Positions 44,173-54,169 of a DNA stretch of 54,324 nucleotides are shown here, piece by piece (position 1 is the stretch's first letter; each line of letters opens with the position of its first letter). The stretch covers positions 1 through 54,324 of the forward strand of contig JACQVA010000048.1 in assembly GCA_016210005.1 (NCBI GenBank), given 5' to 3'. Under the pieces are notes generated by a model. The model was not told the DNA's origin, ran no database searches, and worked only from the letters and a program-made list of their open reading frames with translations. This DNA comes from Deltaproteobacteria bacterium (lineage in GTDB: Bacteria; Desulfobacterota; Binatia; HRBIN30; JACQVA1). Position numbers and translations under genes: made by a program.

Positions 44173-44474
44173 TGTGATGGTGCAAAGCCCAGGGGCGTGG
44201 CCGGCTACCGGCTGAAGCGTCATCTATCCCAGTGGTGAAGGGCTCTTCGCGTTTAGCCGCGTCGGTGAAGCCAGCGCCGATCTCGCAGCAGTGGCGGCGA
44301 CTGCGCCCGCCACGCCCGTGCTGCCGCCACGTTTGGGCGAGGCATCTAGGCACCCATTTGACAAGTTCGGGGGGGCTGGGGGTAGAAGCCCTCGGCGGCA
44401 GAGGCCAATCCGTCGACCAGTCACTCCAGCGAATCACTCACTCAATAAGTTAGGACAGTTAGCAGGGGGGTTTA
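44173..44474. other. Gene-free region holding a decayed glycosyltransferase tail
   Basis: Only the pseudogene remnant beginning at 44222 is recognisable. No terminator with a T-run was seen for the upstream cassette. An AGGGGGG ribosome site at about 44464-44470 precedes the next gene. Confidence 0.6.
44222..44350 (+). pseudogene. Remnant of a fourth tandem GT-B-like paralogue
   Basis: In one frame starting right after a stop codon (TGA at 44213) the translation reads IYPSGEGLFAFSRVGEASAD and continues LAAVAATAP. This matches the C-terminal block of the three upstream paralogues: YYPTGAGLFAFDTLEQAVAG, YLPTGRGLLAFDDLEGAVAA and VLPSGAGLFAFKTVDEAVAA, each followed by an xxAxxAD stretch. The similarity ends after about 30 residues, and no start codon or upstream domain remains. 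The open frame runs on to a stop at 44543-44545 inside the following gene, without homology. Confidence 0.7.
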
Positions 44475-45110
44475 ATGCAGTCCGAGGGATCGAAGCAGAG
44501 CAGAGCAGAGCAGAGCAGAGCAGAGCAGAGCAGAGCAGAGATTAGGCCTACCGTCTCGCGTGCACGGGACGTGGGCCGCTGGTTTACGCTTGCTCTTGCC
44601 TTGTTGATGATTGCCGCGTCGAGCCCACCCGCGCGCGCCGCCTTCTGCGGCGATGGAGTAGTCGATTCGGGCGAGGTGTGCGACACGAGCGGCCAGTCGG
44701 CGACGTGCGACGCCGATTGCACGCTGCCGGTGTGTGGCGACGGGATGCTGAACGGCTACGCGGGCGAGCAGTGCGACGACGGGAACACGGTGAGCGGAGA
44801 TGGCTGCGAAAGCGATTGCACGGGCACTCTTCCCTCACCCACTCCCACAGACACGCCGACCCCGACGAACACGCCGACGATCCCAACCGCTACAGCGACA
44901 CCGTCTCGAAGCGCGACGCGGACACGGACGCCGACGATCACAGGGACGCCGACGATCACCCGCACGCCGACCCGCCGGCCGACGCGAACGCGAACACCGA
45001 CGTTCACCCCGACGTTTACGCCAACGTTCACCCCGACCTTCACGCCGACCCGGCGGCCGACGCGGACCCGCACGCAAACGCCTACATTCACCGCAGCGCT
45101 GACACGTTAG
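44475..45110 (+). CDS. Secreted Cys-rich (DUF4215-type) protein with TPT-rich tail and pentamer repeat switch
   Basis: The 211-residue product has an unusual N-terminus: (QSRAE)3 encoded by nine CAGAG repeats, then a signal peptide core ([15 protein letters not shown], cleavage probably after ARA near residue 54). Two Cys-rich units follow ([33 protein letters not shown]...GDGCESDC), the second a clear DUF4215/myxococcal Cys-rich repeat. The last ~90 residues are Thr/Pro/Arg low complexity ([10 protein letters not shown]), common in exported proteins of deltaproteobacterial genomes. The ATG is preceded by AGGGGGG at five bases. Gain or loss of a pentamer would shift the frame before the signal peptide. 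A small lipoprotein gene follows by 15 bp. Confidence 0.75.
   Translation: MQSEGSKQSRAEQSRAEQSRAEIRPTVSRARDVGRWFTLALALLMIAASSPPARAAFCGDGVVDSGEVCDTSGQSATCDADCTLPVCGDGMLNGYAGEQCDDGNTVSGDGCESDCTGTLPSPTPTDTPTPTNTPTIPTATATPSRSATRTRTPTITGTPTITRTPTRRPTRTRTPTFTPTFTPTFTPTFTPTRRPTRTRTQTPTFTAALTR
44494..44540 (+). repeat. CAGAG pentanucleotide tract (nine units) in the coding start of a secreted protein
   Basis: Nine perfect CAGAG units (44496-44540) plus two matching bases lie between the start codon and the signal peptide. Five is not a multiple of three, so each unit change alters the frame. With one unit less, the frame ends at TAG 44543-44545; with one unit more, at TGA 44605-44607. Only unit numbers divisible by three keep the protein in frame, as at present. 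This resembles the pentamer-controlled opa genes of Neisseria. Confidence 0.8.
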
Positions 45111-45125
45111 CCGCCTGGAGGAGAT

Positions 45126-45299
45126 GTGAGACGACTTGGAGCACGACTTGCGGGAGCGAGCGGTGTTGCATCCGTGCTCGGCGCGTTGGCTCTGTGCGCT
45201 GCGGGCTGCTCCTTCGACGCGAGGATCGTCTACAAACCCATGCTCGCTCGCCCTGAGTCGTCGAGTGCCGCGGTCACCCGGGGCTCTCCCACCGCATAG
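45126..45299 (+). CDS. Small putative lipoprotein
   Basis: A 57-residue reading frame starts at GTG with GGAGG four bases upstream. It encodes a basic start (RRLGARLAG), a hydrophobic stretch (VASVLGALALC) and a lipobox-like AAGC, so the mature protein would be about 29 residues beginning CSFDARIVYKPML. It is too short for family recognition. It lies 15 bp after the secreted Cys-rich protein and may be co-transcribed. An Ala at -3 of the lipobox is acceptable but not ideal. Confidence 0.5.
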   Translation: MRRLGARLAGASGVASVLGALALCAAGCSFDARIVYKPMLARPESSSAAVTRGSPTA

Positions 45300-45341
45300 C
45301 GAGATCGTGTAGGTGGCTGCGCAGCTTGCTTCCAACTGCGC

Positions 45342-45369
45342 CTGGATGCCGGCTTTCGCCGGCATGACG
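45342..45369. repeat. REP-like element, single arm (copy 3)
   Basis: CTGGATGCCGGCTTTCGCCG followed by GCATGACG is one arm of the element seen as doublets at 3471-3546 and 34899-34975. The partner arm is missing here. Confidence 0.75.
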
Positions 45370-45500
45370 AGGCCCGCGCCGCCCCCAACGTCTTCCACAC
45401 CCCAAATGGTGAAAAGTCACCCACTCGATTTCCTGAAGAGGCCGGAAAATAGGTCGCGCGCGAAACACCGCTTTGACCGTCGCCTCCAGCGGGTGTACAG

Positions 45501-45869
45501 ATGGCCTCGATGGGCATGACGTTTCTTAAGCTCAAGGTCGGCAATCCGGCCCGGCCGCGCAAGACGGAAACGATGGAATTCCTCATCGACACGGGCGCCC
45601 TCTACTCGGTCGTGCCGGCATCGAGCCTGCGCCGTCTGGGCATTCGACCCGACCGCGTCGAGGAGTTTACGCTCGCCGGCGGCAGTCACACCAAGCGATG
45701 TGCCGGCGGCGCGGTCTTCGAGATCGATGGGCGGCGCGGCCCCTCTCCGGTGATCTTTGGCGAGCGCGACGACGCCACCCTCGTGGGGGCAGTGACGCTT
45801 GAAGCGCTGGGCCTGATGGTGGACCCCCTCAAGCGCCAGTTGCGGCCGCTGCCGATGCTCCTCGTCTAG
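45501..45869 (+). CDS. Retropepsin-like (clan AA) aspartic protease
   Basis: A 122-residue protein with one D-T-G active-site motif in MEFLIDTGALYSVVP (about 25-39), the flap-like stretch ...GGSHTKRCAGGAVFEI and the closing hydrophobic turn VGAVTLEALGLMVDP. A single motif means it would act as a homodimer, like retroviral proteases. No signal peptide or fused domain is present. Three in-frame ATGs (45501, 45510, 45516) leave the exact start open. The gene is isolated; its substrate is unknown. Confidence 0.8.
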   Translation: MASMGMTFLKLKVGNPARPRKTETMEFLIDTGALYSVVPASSLRRLGIRPDRVEEFTLAGGSHTKRCAGGAVFEIDGRRGPSPVIFGERDDATLVGAVTLEALGLMVDPLKRQLRPLPMLLV

Positions 45870-46044
45870 CGCGGATCAAGCCGCGGCCGTGTCTGCTTGA
45901 TTGCGCGCCTTTGGGTTGCGCGCCCCTGCGCGCATCGTCTCACAAATTGGAAAGCGGGGCAGTAAACCCTAGCCGCCTGTGGGGCTGCTCGCCTGGCGCG
46001 GGAGCTGCTTCCTTACAAGCGCTATCGTGCAGGGGGAGCCGCTC

Positions 46045-48054
46045 ATGAATAGGCTGTGCGCAGCAGTTGTTGCCGTGGTGCTGCTGGGGTGGGCTTTGAA
46101 CGCTCCGGCGCAGGATGCGTCGCGCTCGAGCGACCTGGCCGAGCTGAGCCTAGAAGAGCTGATGAACGTCGAGGTGACCTCGGTGTCCAAGAAGGAGGAG
46201 CCGCTCTTTGGTGCGCCGGCGGCGATCTACGTGATCACCCAGGAAGAGCTCCGGCGCTCGGGTGCGACCAGCGTTGCCGAGGCCCTGCGGATGGTGCCGG
46301 GGGTGCTGGTGGCGCGTATGGATTCGAACAAGTGGGCGGTCGCGGTGCGCGGTTTCAACAACCAGTTTGCCAATGATTTGCTGGTGCTGATCGACGGACG
46401 GACGGTTTATACCCCGCTGTTTGCCGGCGTGTTCTGGGACGTTCAGGACATGCTGCTCGAAGATGTCGAGCGTATCGAGGTAGTTCGCGGGCCGGGGGCC
46501 ACGCTATGGGGCGCCAATGCGGTCAACGGCGTTATCAACATCATCACCAAGCGTGCGCAGGATACCCCGGGCGGGCTGCTCACCGGTACTGCCGGGGACG
46601 AGGAGCGCGGCATTGGCGGACTGCGCTACGGCGGCAGTCTGGGTAAGACGATCGCCTATCGCGCCTTCGTCAAGTACGTCAATCGTGACAGCTTGCGCAG
46701 CCCGTCCGGCCCGGACGCTGCCGACGACTGGGAGGTCATGCGCGGCGGCTTTCGCCTGGATTGGCAGGCCAGCGCGCGCGAGTCGTTCACGCTCCAGGGC
46801 GACCTTTACGACGGCGATGCCGGCTGGCGCGGGGCGCTCGCCTCGCTCACGCCGCCGTTCAGCCAGCCCATCGATGACTCGCAGAAGCTCTCGGGTGGCG
46901 ACTTGCTCGGCCGCTGGAGCCGGACGTTCTCCGACGGCTCGAATCTAGCGCTGCAGCTGTACTACGATCGCACCTCGCGAGCGCTCAGGACCATCCGTGA
47001 GGATCGCGATACCGCCGACGTCGACCTTCAGCACCGGCTGCGTTGGAGCCCGCAGCAGGAGATCGCCTGGGGGCTGGGCTATCGCATGACGGCCGACGCC
47101 GTCCGCGGCTCCTTCGACGTTGCCACCGTTCCCGATCACCGCACGCTGAATCTGTTCAGTGCTTTCATTCAGGACGAAATCACACTGGTAGCGGAGCGGC
47201 TCTTCTTCACCTTGGGCTCCAAGTTCGAGCACAACGACCTCAGCGGCTTCGAGGTGCAACCGAGCGGGCGGCTGAAGTGGCAGCCCCATCACCGCCACCT
47301 GTTCTGGGGCGCGGTCTCGCGGGCGGTGCGGATGCCGTCGCGCGGCGAAGACGACATTCGCATAAATTTCGTTGCCCCGGCGCCGGATGGCTCGCCGGTC
47401 GTCTTCGCCGTCTCGGGCAACCGCGCTATGGATTCCGAGGAAGTACTGTCGCACGAACTCGGCTATCGCTGGCGGGCCAGCCAATGGCTGTCACTCGATG
47501 GGGCGGCATTTTACAATCTCTACGATGGCCTGTTGGGTGTCGCCGACCGGCCGGCGTCGGTCGAAAGCACGCCGCCGCCGGTGCATGTGGTGCAGCCGAT
47601 TACTTTCGTCAACAGCATCGAGGCGCAAACTTACGGGCTGGAGTTGTTCGCGCAAGCCAAACCGATGGAGTGGTGGACGGTGGGGATGGGCTACACCCTC
47701 CTTGATGTCTACACTCACCGCCGCGGGCCGCCGCCGCTGATTACGGTCGCGGCCTTCGAGGACGATCAGCCGCACAATCAGTTTCATCTGCGGATCTGGC
47801 TGGATCTGCCGCAGCAGCTGGAAGTGGACGGCGCTCTCTACTACGTGGACAATTTGGGGCGTAAGCAGATTCCCAGCTACATCCGCACCGACGCGCGTCT
47901 GGGCTGGCGTCCGGTGCCGGCATTGGAGATGAGCTTCGTGGCCCAGAACCTCAGCGACGCAGAGCACGCCGAGTTCGGCGCGCCACTGTTCACCAGCGGC
48001 CAGGCGATCGAGATCGAGCGGGCCGTCTTCGGGCAGGTCCGATGGCGCTTCTGA
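46045..48054 (+). CDS. TonB-dependent outer-membrane receptor
   Basis: The 669-residue protein has a signal peptide (to about residue 22, APAQ), then a plug with LSLEELMNVEVTSVSKKEE, IYVITQEELRRSGATSVAEALRMVPGV, the NDLLVLIDGRTVYTPLF block and VERIEVVRGPGATLWGANAVNGVINIITK. This subgroup is typical of receptors linked to YfiR and sensor kinases. The barrel ends in the terminal Phe (FGQVRWRF). The ATG at 46045 has AGGGGGAG upstream; an earlier in-frame start at 45979 lacks a signal peptide. It overlaps the YfiR-like gene by 13 nt. The ligand is unknown. Confidence 0.92.
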   Translation: MNRLCAAVVAVVLLGWALNAPAQDASRSSDLAELSLEELMNVEVTSVSKKEEPLFGAPAAIYVITQEELRRSGATSVAEALRMVPGVLVARMDSNKWAVAVRGFNNQFANDLLVLIDGRTVYTPLFAGVFWDVQDMLLEDVERIEVVRGPGATLWGANAVNGVINIITKRAQDTPGGLLTGTAGDEERGIGGLRYGGSLGKTIAYRAFVKYVNRDSLRSPSGPDAADDWEVMRGGFRLDWQASARESFTLQGDLYDGDAGWRGALASLTPPFSQPIDDSQKLSGGDLLGRWSRTFSDGSNLALQLYYDRTSRALRTIREDRDTADVDLQHRLRWSPQQEIAWGLGYRMTADAVRGSFDVATVPDHRTLNLFSAFIQDEITLVAERLFFTLGSKFEHNDLSGFEVQPSGRLKWQPHHRHLFWGAVSRAVRMPSRGEDDIRINFVAPAPDGSPVVFAVSGNRAMDSEEVLSHELGYRWRASQWLSLDGAAFYNLYDGLLGVADRPASVESTPPPVHVVQPITFVNSIEAQTYGLELFAQAKPMEWWTVGMGYTLLDVYTHRRGPPPLITVAAFEDDQPHNQFHLRIWLDLPQQLEVDGALYYVDNLGRKQIPSYIRTDARLGWRPVPALEMSFVAQNLSDAEHAEFGAPLFTSGQAIEIERAVFGQVRWRF

Positions 48055-48626
48055 GCCAGCGAACGGCTTCGGCCAGGGGTCCGGTTGCCGTCCTGTGTCT
48101 GGCGACTATGCTGGCCGCGGTGGTTGCCGGGGCGGTGCCGCCGGCGCCGGCACAAGCACCGGTGGCCTCGGAGTACCAGGTCAAGGCCGCCTTCCTGTAC
48201 AACTTCGCCAAATTCGTCGAGTGGCCGGCGCCGGCCAGTGCCGAACCGGACGGCAAGTTCGTCATCGGCGTGCTCGGCGACGATCCCTTCGGCAGCGATC
48301 TCGATGAAGTGATTAGGGGCAAGACCGTCAACGGCCAGCCTTTGGAGCTGCGGCGCTTTCAGCCGGCCGAGGATGTGCGCGGCTGTCACATCGTGTTTAT
48401 CAGCGCTTCGGAAAGCGGGCGGCTCGAAGGCATCTTGGCTTCGCTGCGGCAGTCGAGCGTCTTGACCGTGGCGGACATGCCGGGGTTCAGCGAGCGAGGT
48501 GGGATGGTGACACTGCTGCGCAAAGGCACTCGCGTGGGCTTCGAGATCAACACCGTCCCGGCAATCGAAGCGGGGCTGCGAATCAGCTCGAAGCTGCTCC
48601 AGCTCGCCGACACGGTGAGGCAGTAG
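48042..48626 (+). CDS. YfiR-family periplasmic regulator
   Basis: A 194-residue protein with a signal peptide (to about residue 38, PAQA) and the YfiR/DUF4154 core: [82 protein letters not shown]. In Pseudomonas, YfiR binds and represses the CHASE8-bearing cyclase YfiN. Here the next gene carries a CHASE8-like sensor on a histidine kinase instead, so it probably controls that kinase. Only a single Cys (in RGCHIV) is seen, unlike the redox-sensing Pseudomonas protein. Confidence 0.88.
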   Translation: MALLSQRTASARGPVAVLCLATMLAAVVAGAVPPAPAQAPVASEYQVKAAFLYNFAKFVEWPAPASAEPDGKFVIGVLGDDPFGSDLDEVIRGKTVNGQPLELRRFQPAEDVRGCHIVFISASESGRLEGILASLRQSSVLTVADMPGFSERGGMVTLLRKGTRVGFEINTVPAIEAGLRISSKLLQLADTVRQ

Positions 48627-48630
48627 CACG

Positions 48631-51030
<2,400 letters not shown>

Positions 51031-51068
51031 CGAACTCCCGCCGCTAGCCACTTGCGCGGCAACTGGGA

Positions 51069-51090
51069 GGGCGCCGGCCCGTCGGCGCCC
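51069..51090 (+). terminator. Hairpin downstream of the kinase gene
   Basis: GGGCGCCG and CGGCGCCC form an 8-bp stem around GCCCGT, 38 bp after the stop codon. No T-run follows, so termination is uncertain. Confidence 0.35.
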
Positions 51091-51222
51091 CCACCGCCGG
51101 CTGCGGGCAAGGGCAAAACGTAGCTTGCCAAAGCGCGCGTTTTTCTAGTATTACCTGCCGTGCGGTGGGACGGCCGGATGGGCAGAGGAGTCAGCAGCCG
51201 CAAGCGGGTAAGGAGGAGTGCC

Positions 51223-53085
51223 ATGGGCAACTCAAGACGGTTCGTGGGGGCTCGGTGGGCGGGAACGGTGCTAGTGGGGCTGGTGGCGCTCGGCGTCGCG
51301 CCGCCCTTGGTCAGCGCCACCATCAGGTACGGCAGTGTCCAACTCTCCGGCAACCTGGAAACCCAGAATCTGATCCGCCACCCGGAGTACGACAAGTACC
51401 AGTTCGTGCAAAACCGCAATACCTTCCGGCTACGGTTCGATTGGGACTGGCTGCAGAACCGCCGCTTCCTCGACAAGTTCGATGTTCCTTTCATCGAGCG
51501 CTCGAAGCTCTTCCTGCTGTACCGCGGCGTGTACGATGGCTTCTACGACCTCAAACTGGGTGATAACCAGATGGGGCAGACCCACGAGGACGACGTCATC
51601 GGTGGGCGCATTTCCGATCTCACGCATGATTCGCGCACCGCGTTGAAGTACGAGAACCGGCTGCGCGAGGCGTACATCGACCTCAAGCTCAAGGATGCCC
51701 CGATCAGCTTCCGCCTCGGCCGCCAGCAAATCATCTGGGGTGAGAGCGATCAGTTCCGCATCATGGACATCTGGAACCCGCTCGATATTACCTGGCACTT
51801 CCAACAGGAGTCGTGGGACAACATCCGTATCCCCGAGTGGGTCGGTAAGATGCTGTGGGACATCGGCGAGGTCGGGCCCTTCTCGAACACCTTCGCCGAG
51901 GTCGTCTACAATCCGTTCGATTACCAGCCCGGAATCAAAGCCGGCTTCCTGCCGCAGCCATGGGCGTTGCCGTTCCCGAATCCGCTGCGCGAGGGACAGG
52001 TGCAACAAGCGAACGAGTTTGCCGCAATTTATCTATCTCCGACGTTCAACCTGCAGGGCACTAGTCTCCGTAAAGGCGACTTCAAGCGCAACCCCGAGGA
52101 AGCCAGCGAGGTTGGCGTGCGCACTCACGCGGTGACGTCATTCGGGCTGGAGTTCGCGCTCAACTACATTTATGGCCGCGGCCGTGGGGTTGGCGCCTCT
52201 TCTCCGTTTGCGGTCAAGATCGACCGGCTTGTTGTACCCGCCACGTTTGGCAGTACTACAGCGCTCGGCGGCAAGTTTTTGGGAAAGCCAGTGTATCCCG
52301 TGCAGGTCGATGCCCGCGTGATTCATCCCTACATGCACATTTTCGGTTTGACTGCGAACATTTCAGAAGAGGACTTTCTCCAAACCGTCCTTCGTTGCGA
52401 AATGGCCTACGTCATGGGCGAGCCTCACCAGACAATCGAGGAGGAGTTCCTCGTTGACGTGATCGATACCGACGGCTACCCGACCGGGCAAAAAGCGCCA
52501 CTAGGATTCACCAAGCGCGATGTTTGGGCAGGAATGATCGGTTTTGATCGCCCAACGTGGATCCGCTGGCTCAATTCGAAGACGACGTGGTTTCTCACCG
52601 GCCAGTTCTTCTGGAACTACACCACCGGTGGCAACATCGACAAGCTAGTCGGCAACGCTGGCGCCGGCGAAGGGCCGTATTTCACGCCCGCCTCCGGCCC
52701 CGGTTCCACCACCGGAGGAATCGGGGTGTGGAATTGGCCAGGTAACCCGCTGCACGGTCGGGTCGAACGGCTTCAACTTGCGACCTTTCTCGGCAACGAT
52801 GACAATATCCGCCAGTGGGAGCACCTGATCACCTTTGCCGGCACCAGCTTCTATCGCGGTGGCACGGTGGTGCCGTTCTTCGCGGACGCCTGGGATCCGG
52901 TCAACGGTAACAACGAGTTTCTATGGAACTTGGATTACTACTACAGCAACGACTTGATCCTGTCGCTGCAGCAGAAGTTCTTCATGACGTACGGCAGCAA
53001 TGCCGTGAGCAACGATCCGTGGTACGCCGGTGGCCGCTTCACACGGCGCGATGAGACCGGCGTGAAAATCACCTATCAGTTCTGA
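51223..53085 (+). CDS. DUF1302-type outer-membrane protein
   Basis: The 620-residue protein has a signal peptide (to about residue 30, PLVSA) and a beta-rich body: YGSVQLSGNLETQNLIRHPEYD, ENRLREAYIDLKLKDAPISFRLGRQQIIWGESDQFRIMDIWNPLD-like blocks, and a final strand ending KITYQF, the C-terminal Phe of barrels. The GRQQIIWGE motif is typical of DUF1302. These proteins are usually paired with DUF1329 and linked to uptake of hydrophobic compounds; no DUF1329 gene is near. GGAGGAG lies 5 nt upstream of the ATG at 51223. A terminator follows. Confidence 0.82.
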   Translation: MGNSRRFVGARWAGTVLVGLVALGVAPPLVSATIRYGSVQLSGNLETQNLIRHPEYDKYQFVQNRNTFRLRFDWDWLQNRRFLDKFDVPFIERSKLFLLYRGVYDGFYDLKLGDNQMGQTHEDDVIGGRISDLTHDSRTALKYENRLREAYIDLKLKDAPISFRLGRQQIIWGESDQFRIMDIWNPLDITWHFQQESWDNIRIPEWVGKMLWDIGEVGPFSNTFAEVVYNPFDYQPGIKAGFLPQPWALPFPNPLREGQVQQANEFAAIYLSPTFNLQGTSLRKGDFKRNPEEASEVGVRTHAVTSFGLEFALNYIYGRGRGVGASSPFAVKIDRLVVPATFGSTTALGGKFLGKPVYPVQVDARVIHPYMHIFGLTANISEEDFLQTVLRCEMAYVMGEPHQTIEEEFLVDVIDTDGYPTGQKAPLGFTKRDVWAGMIGFDRPTWIRWLNSKTTWFLTGQFFWNYTTGGNIDKLVGNAGAGEGPYFTPASGPGSTTGGIGVWNWPGNPLHGRVERLQLATFLGNDDNIRQWEHLITFAGTSFYRGGTVVPFFADAWDPVNGNNEFLWNLDYYYSNDLILSLQQKFFMTYGSNAVSNDPWYAGGRFTRRDETGVKITYQF

Positions 53086-53624
53086 TCAGGCGGCAGATCG
53101 GCGCGACAACCGAGGGCCGGCCACAGCGCCGGCCCTCGTCATTTGGGCTTACCACAAATCGGGCTGGTCAACGCGGCCGCCGCGCGACCTGAAACTCGCC
53201 CACTGTCTCAACGCCATCGCTACCGGCATCCCTTCGCAGGTAGCCCCCCTGTCCGCGCACGCCTTCGTGGGGACGGGCAGGGTGAGGGCTCGACGGGGTT
53301 CCCGTCGTGGAACGGCATGGTGGGGCGCGACCTCCGGGCAGCAGGTGGAGCGGGACCTCCTTTGAGAGTCGGCCGGTGGCCGGTACGAGAGCAGCGATGA
53401 GTGTCTAGACCGCGAAGCCTGCTCTATCGCTTCGCATCGTCGAGTCGGCACCAGCGATCCTCGACGACTGAGCCGCAATAGGTGTTTGGTGCAGACCGCA
53501 CTCTCTGCACCCGCTGTGAAACCAAGTCAGCTCGCCCCCCTCAGCGTGCCCGCCGCGTCTGCTTCCCGCGAGAGCCACCCCGCCCCCGTGACGCTACCGC
53601 CGCGTCTTCTTGACAACGGAGGCC
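53086..53624. other. Gene-free region
   Basis: Apart from the terminator at 53111-53143 it shows only GC-rich, low-information sequence. The frames crossing it (for example minus strand 53149-53478) are Arg/Pro/Ser-rich and match no family. Confidence 0.6.
53111..53143. terminator. Strong terminator hairpin after the DUF1302 gene
   Basis: CGAGGGCCGGC (53111-53121) pairs perfectly with GCCGGCCCTCG (53128-53138) around a 6-nt loop, followed by TCATTTGG. It starts 25 bp after the stop codon. Confidence 0.7.
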
Positions 53625-53891
53625 TTATAGGTCTTCGGCCTTCGGTGCCGGCGGAACCATCGGCTGCCCCTCGACGTAGAGGGTGTCGTAGCTGAGATCG
53701 AGCCCGTTCGCCCACTCGACGGAGCCTGCGACAACTCGTACCGCCCGAAACGCTGCCGGGTCGCGTAGGCGCACAAAAATGCCACGACCGAGATAGGGCT
53801 TAACGTCGAATCGCCGGGACTCACCATTGTCAAACGAGACCTCTAACTCATAGTCTTCCAGTGCCCGCACCGACTTGACGTGTGGATTCAT
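53625..53891 (-). CDS. DUF2442 family protein
   Basis: An 88-residue protein: HVKSVRALEDYELEVSFDNGE, RRFDVKPYLGRGIFVRLRDPAAF, VVAGSVEWANGLDLSYDTLYVEG, which is the DUF2442 pattern (small alpha/beta domain). The ATG at 53891 has GGAGGA four bases upstream. The gene starts 8 bp after the stop of the DUF4160 gene. The two families commonly sit together; members have been predicted as toxin-antitoxin-like, without proof here. Confidence 0.85.
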   Translation of the reverse strand: MNPHVKSVRALEDYELEVSFDNGESRRFDVKPYLGRGIFVRLRDPAAFRAVRVVAGSVEWANGLDLSYDTLYVEGQPMVPPAPKAEDL

Positions 53892-53899
53892 GTGTCCTC

Positions 53900-54169
53900 C
53901 TACCTCAGCGGGTCGATCTTGAAGACCTCCTCGCCGTTTGCAGCCAACTGCCAGTCGGCCAGGAGCTCGTCGCGGTGAATCTCGATCCATGCCTGCACGA
54001 GCCGCGTCTTCCCGGGAGGCAACCTACCAGCCAGAACCTCCCCGGTCGGGATCGCAAACACCGCCTCATCGCCGGAGCACTCTGCATGCACGTGAGGGAC
54101 GTGGTGCTGCTTGTCGTCGAAGAAGTACATCCGGACCACGATACCATAGAACATCGACAGGATCGGCAT
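53900..54169 (-). CDS. DUF4160 family protein
   Basis: An 89-residue protein with MPILSMFYGIVVRMYFFDDKQHHVPHVHAE, the DUF4160 hallmark (FYG, HxxPHxH). AVFAIPTGEVLAGRLPPGK and VQAWIEIHRDELLADWQLA complete the domain. The conserved histidines suggest metal binding or nuclease-like chemistry, but no activity is established. The ATG at 54169 begins the homology; the frame extends upstream to 54307 without family resemblance. It forms a pair with the DUF2442 gene. Confidence 0.85.
   Translation of the reverse strand: MPILSMFYGIVVRMYFFDDKQHHVPHVHAECSGDEAVFAIPTGEVLAGRLPPGKTRLVQAWIEIHRDELLADWQLAANGEEVFKIDPLR

Noticed and set aside
53149-53478. 109-residue minus-strand open frame
   Set aside because: It is Arg/Pro/Ser-rich, without a ribosome site or family match, in a low-information gene-free region.
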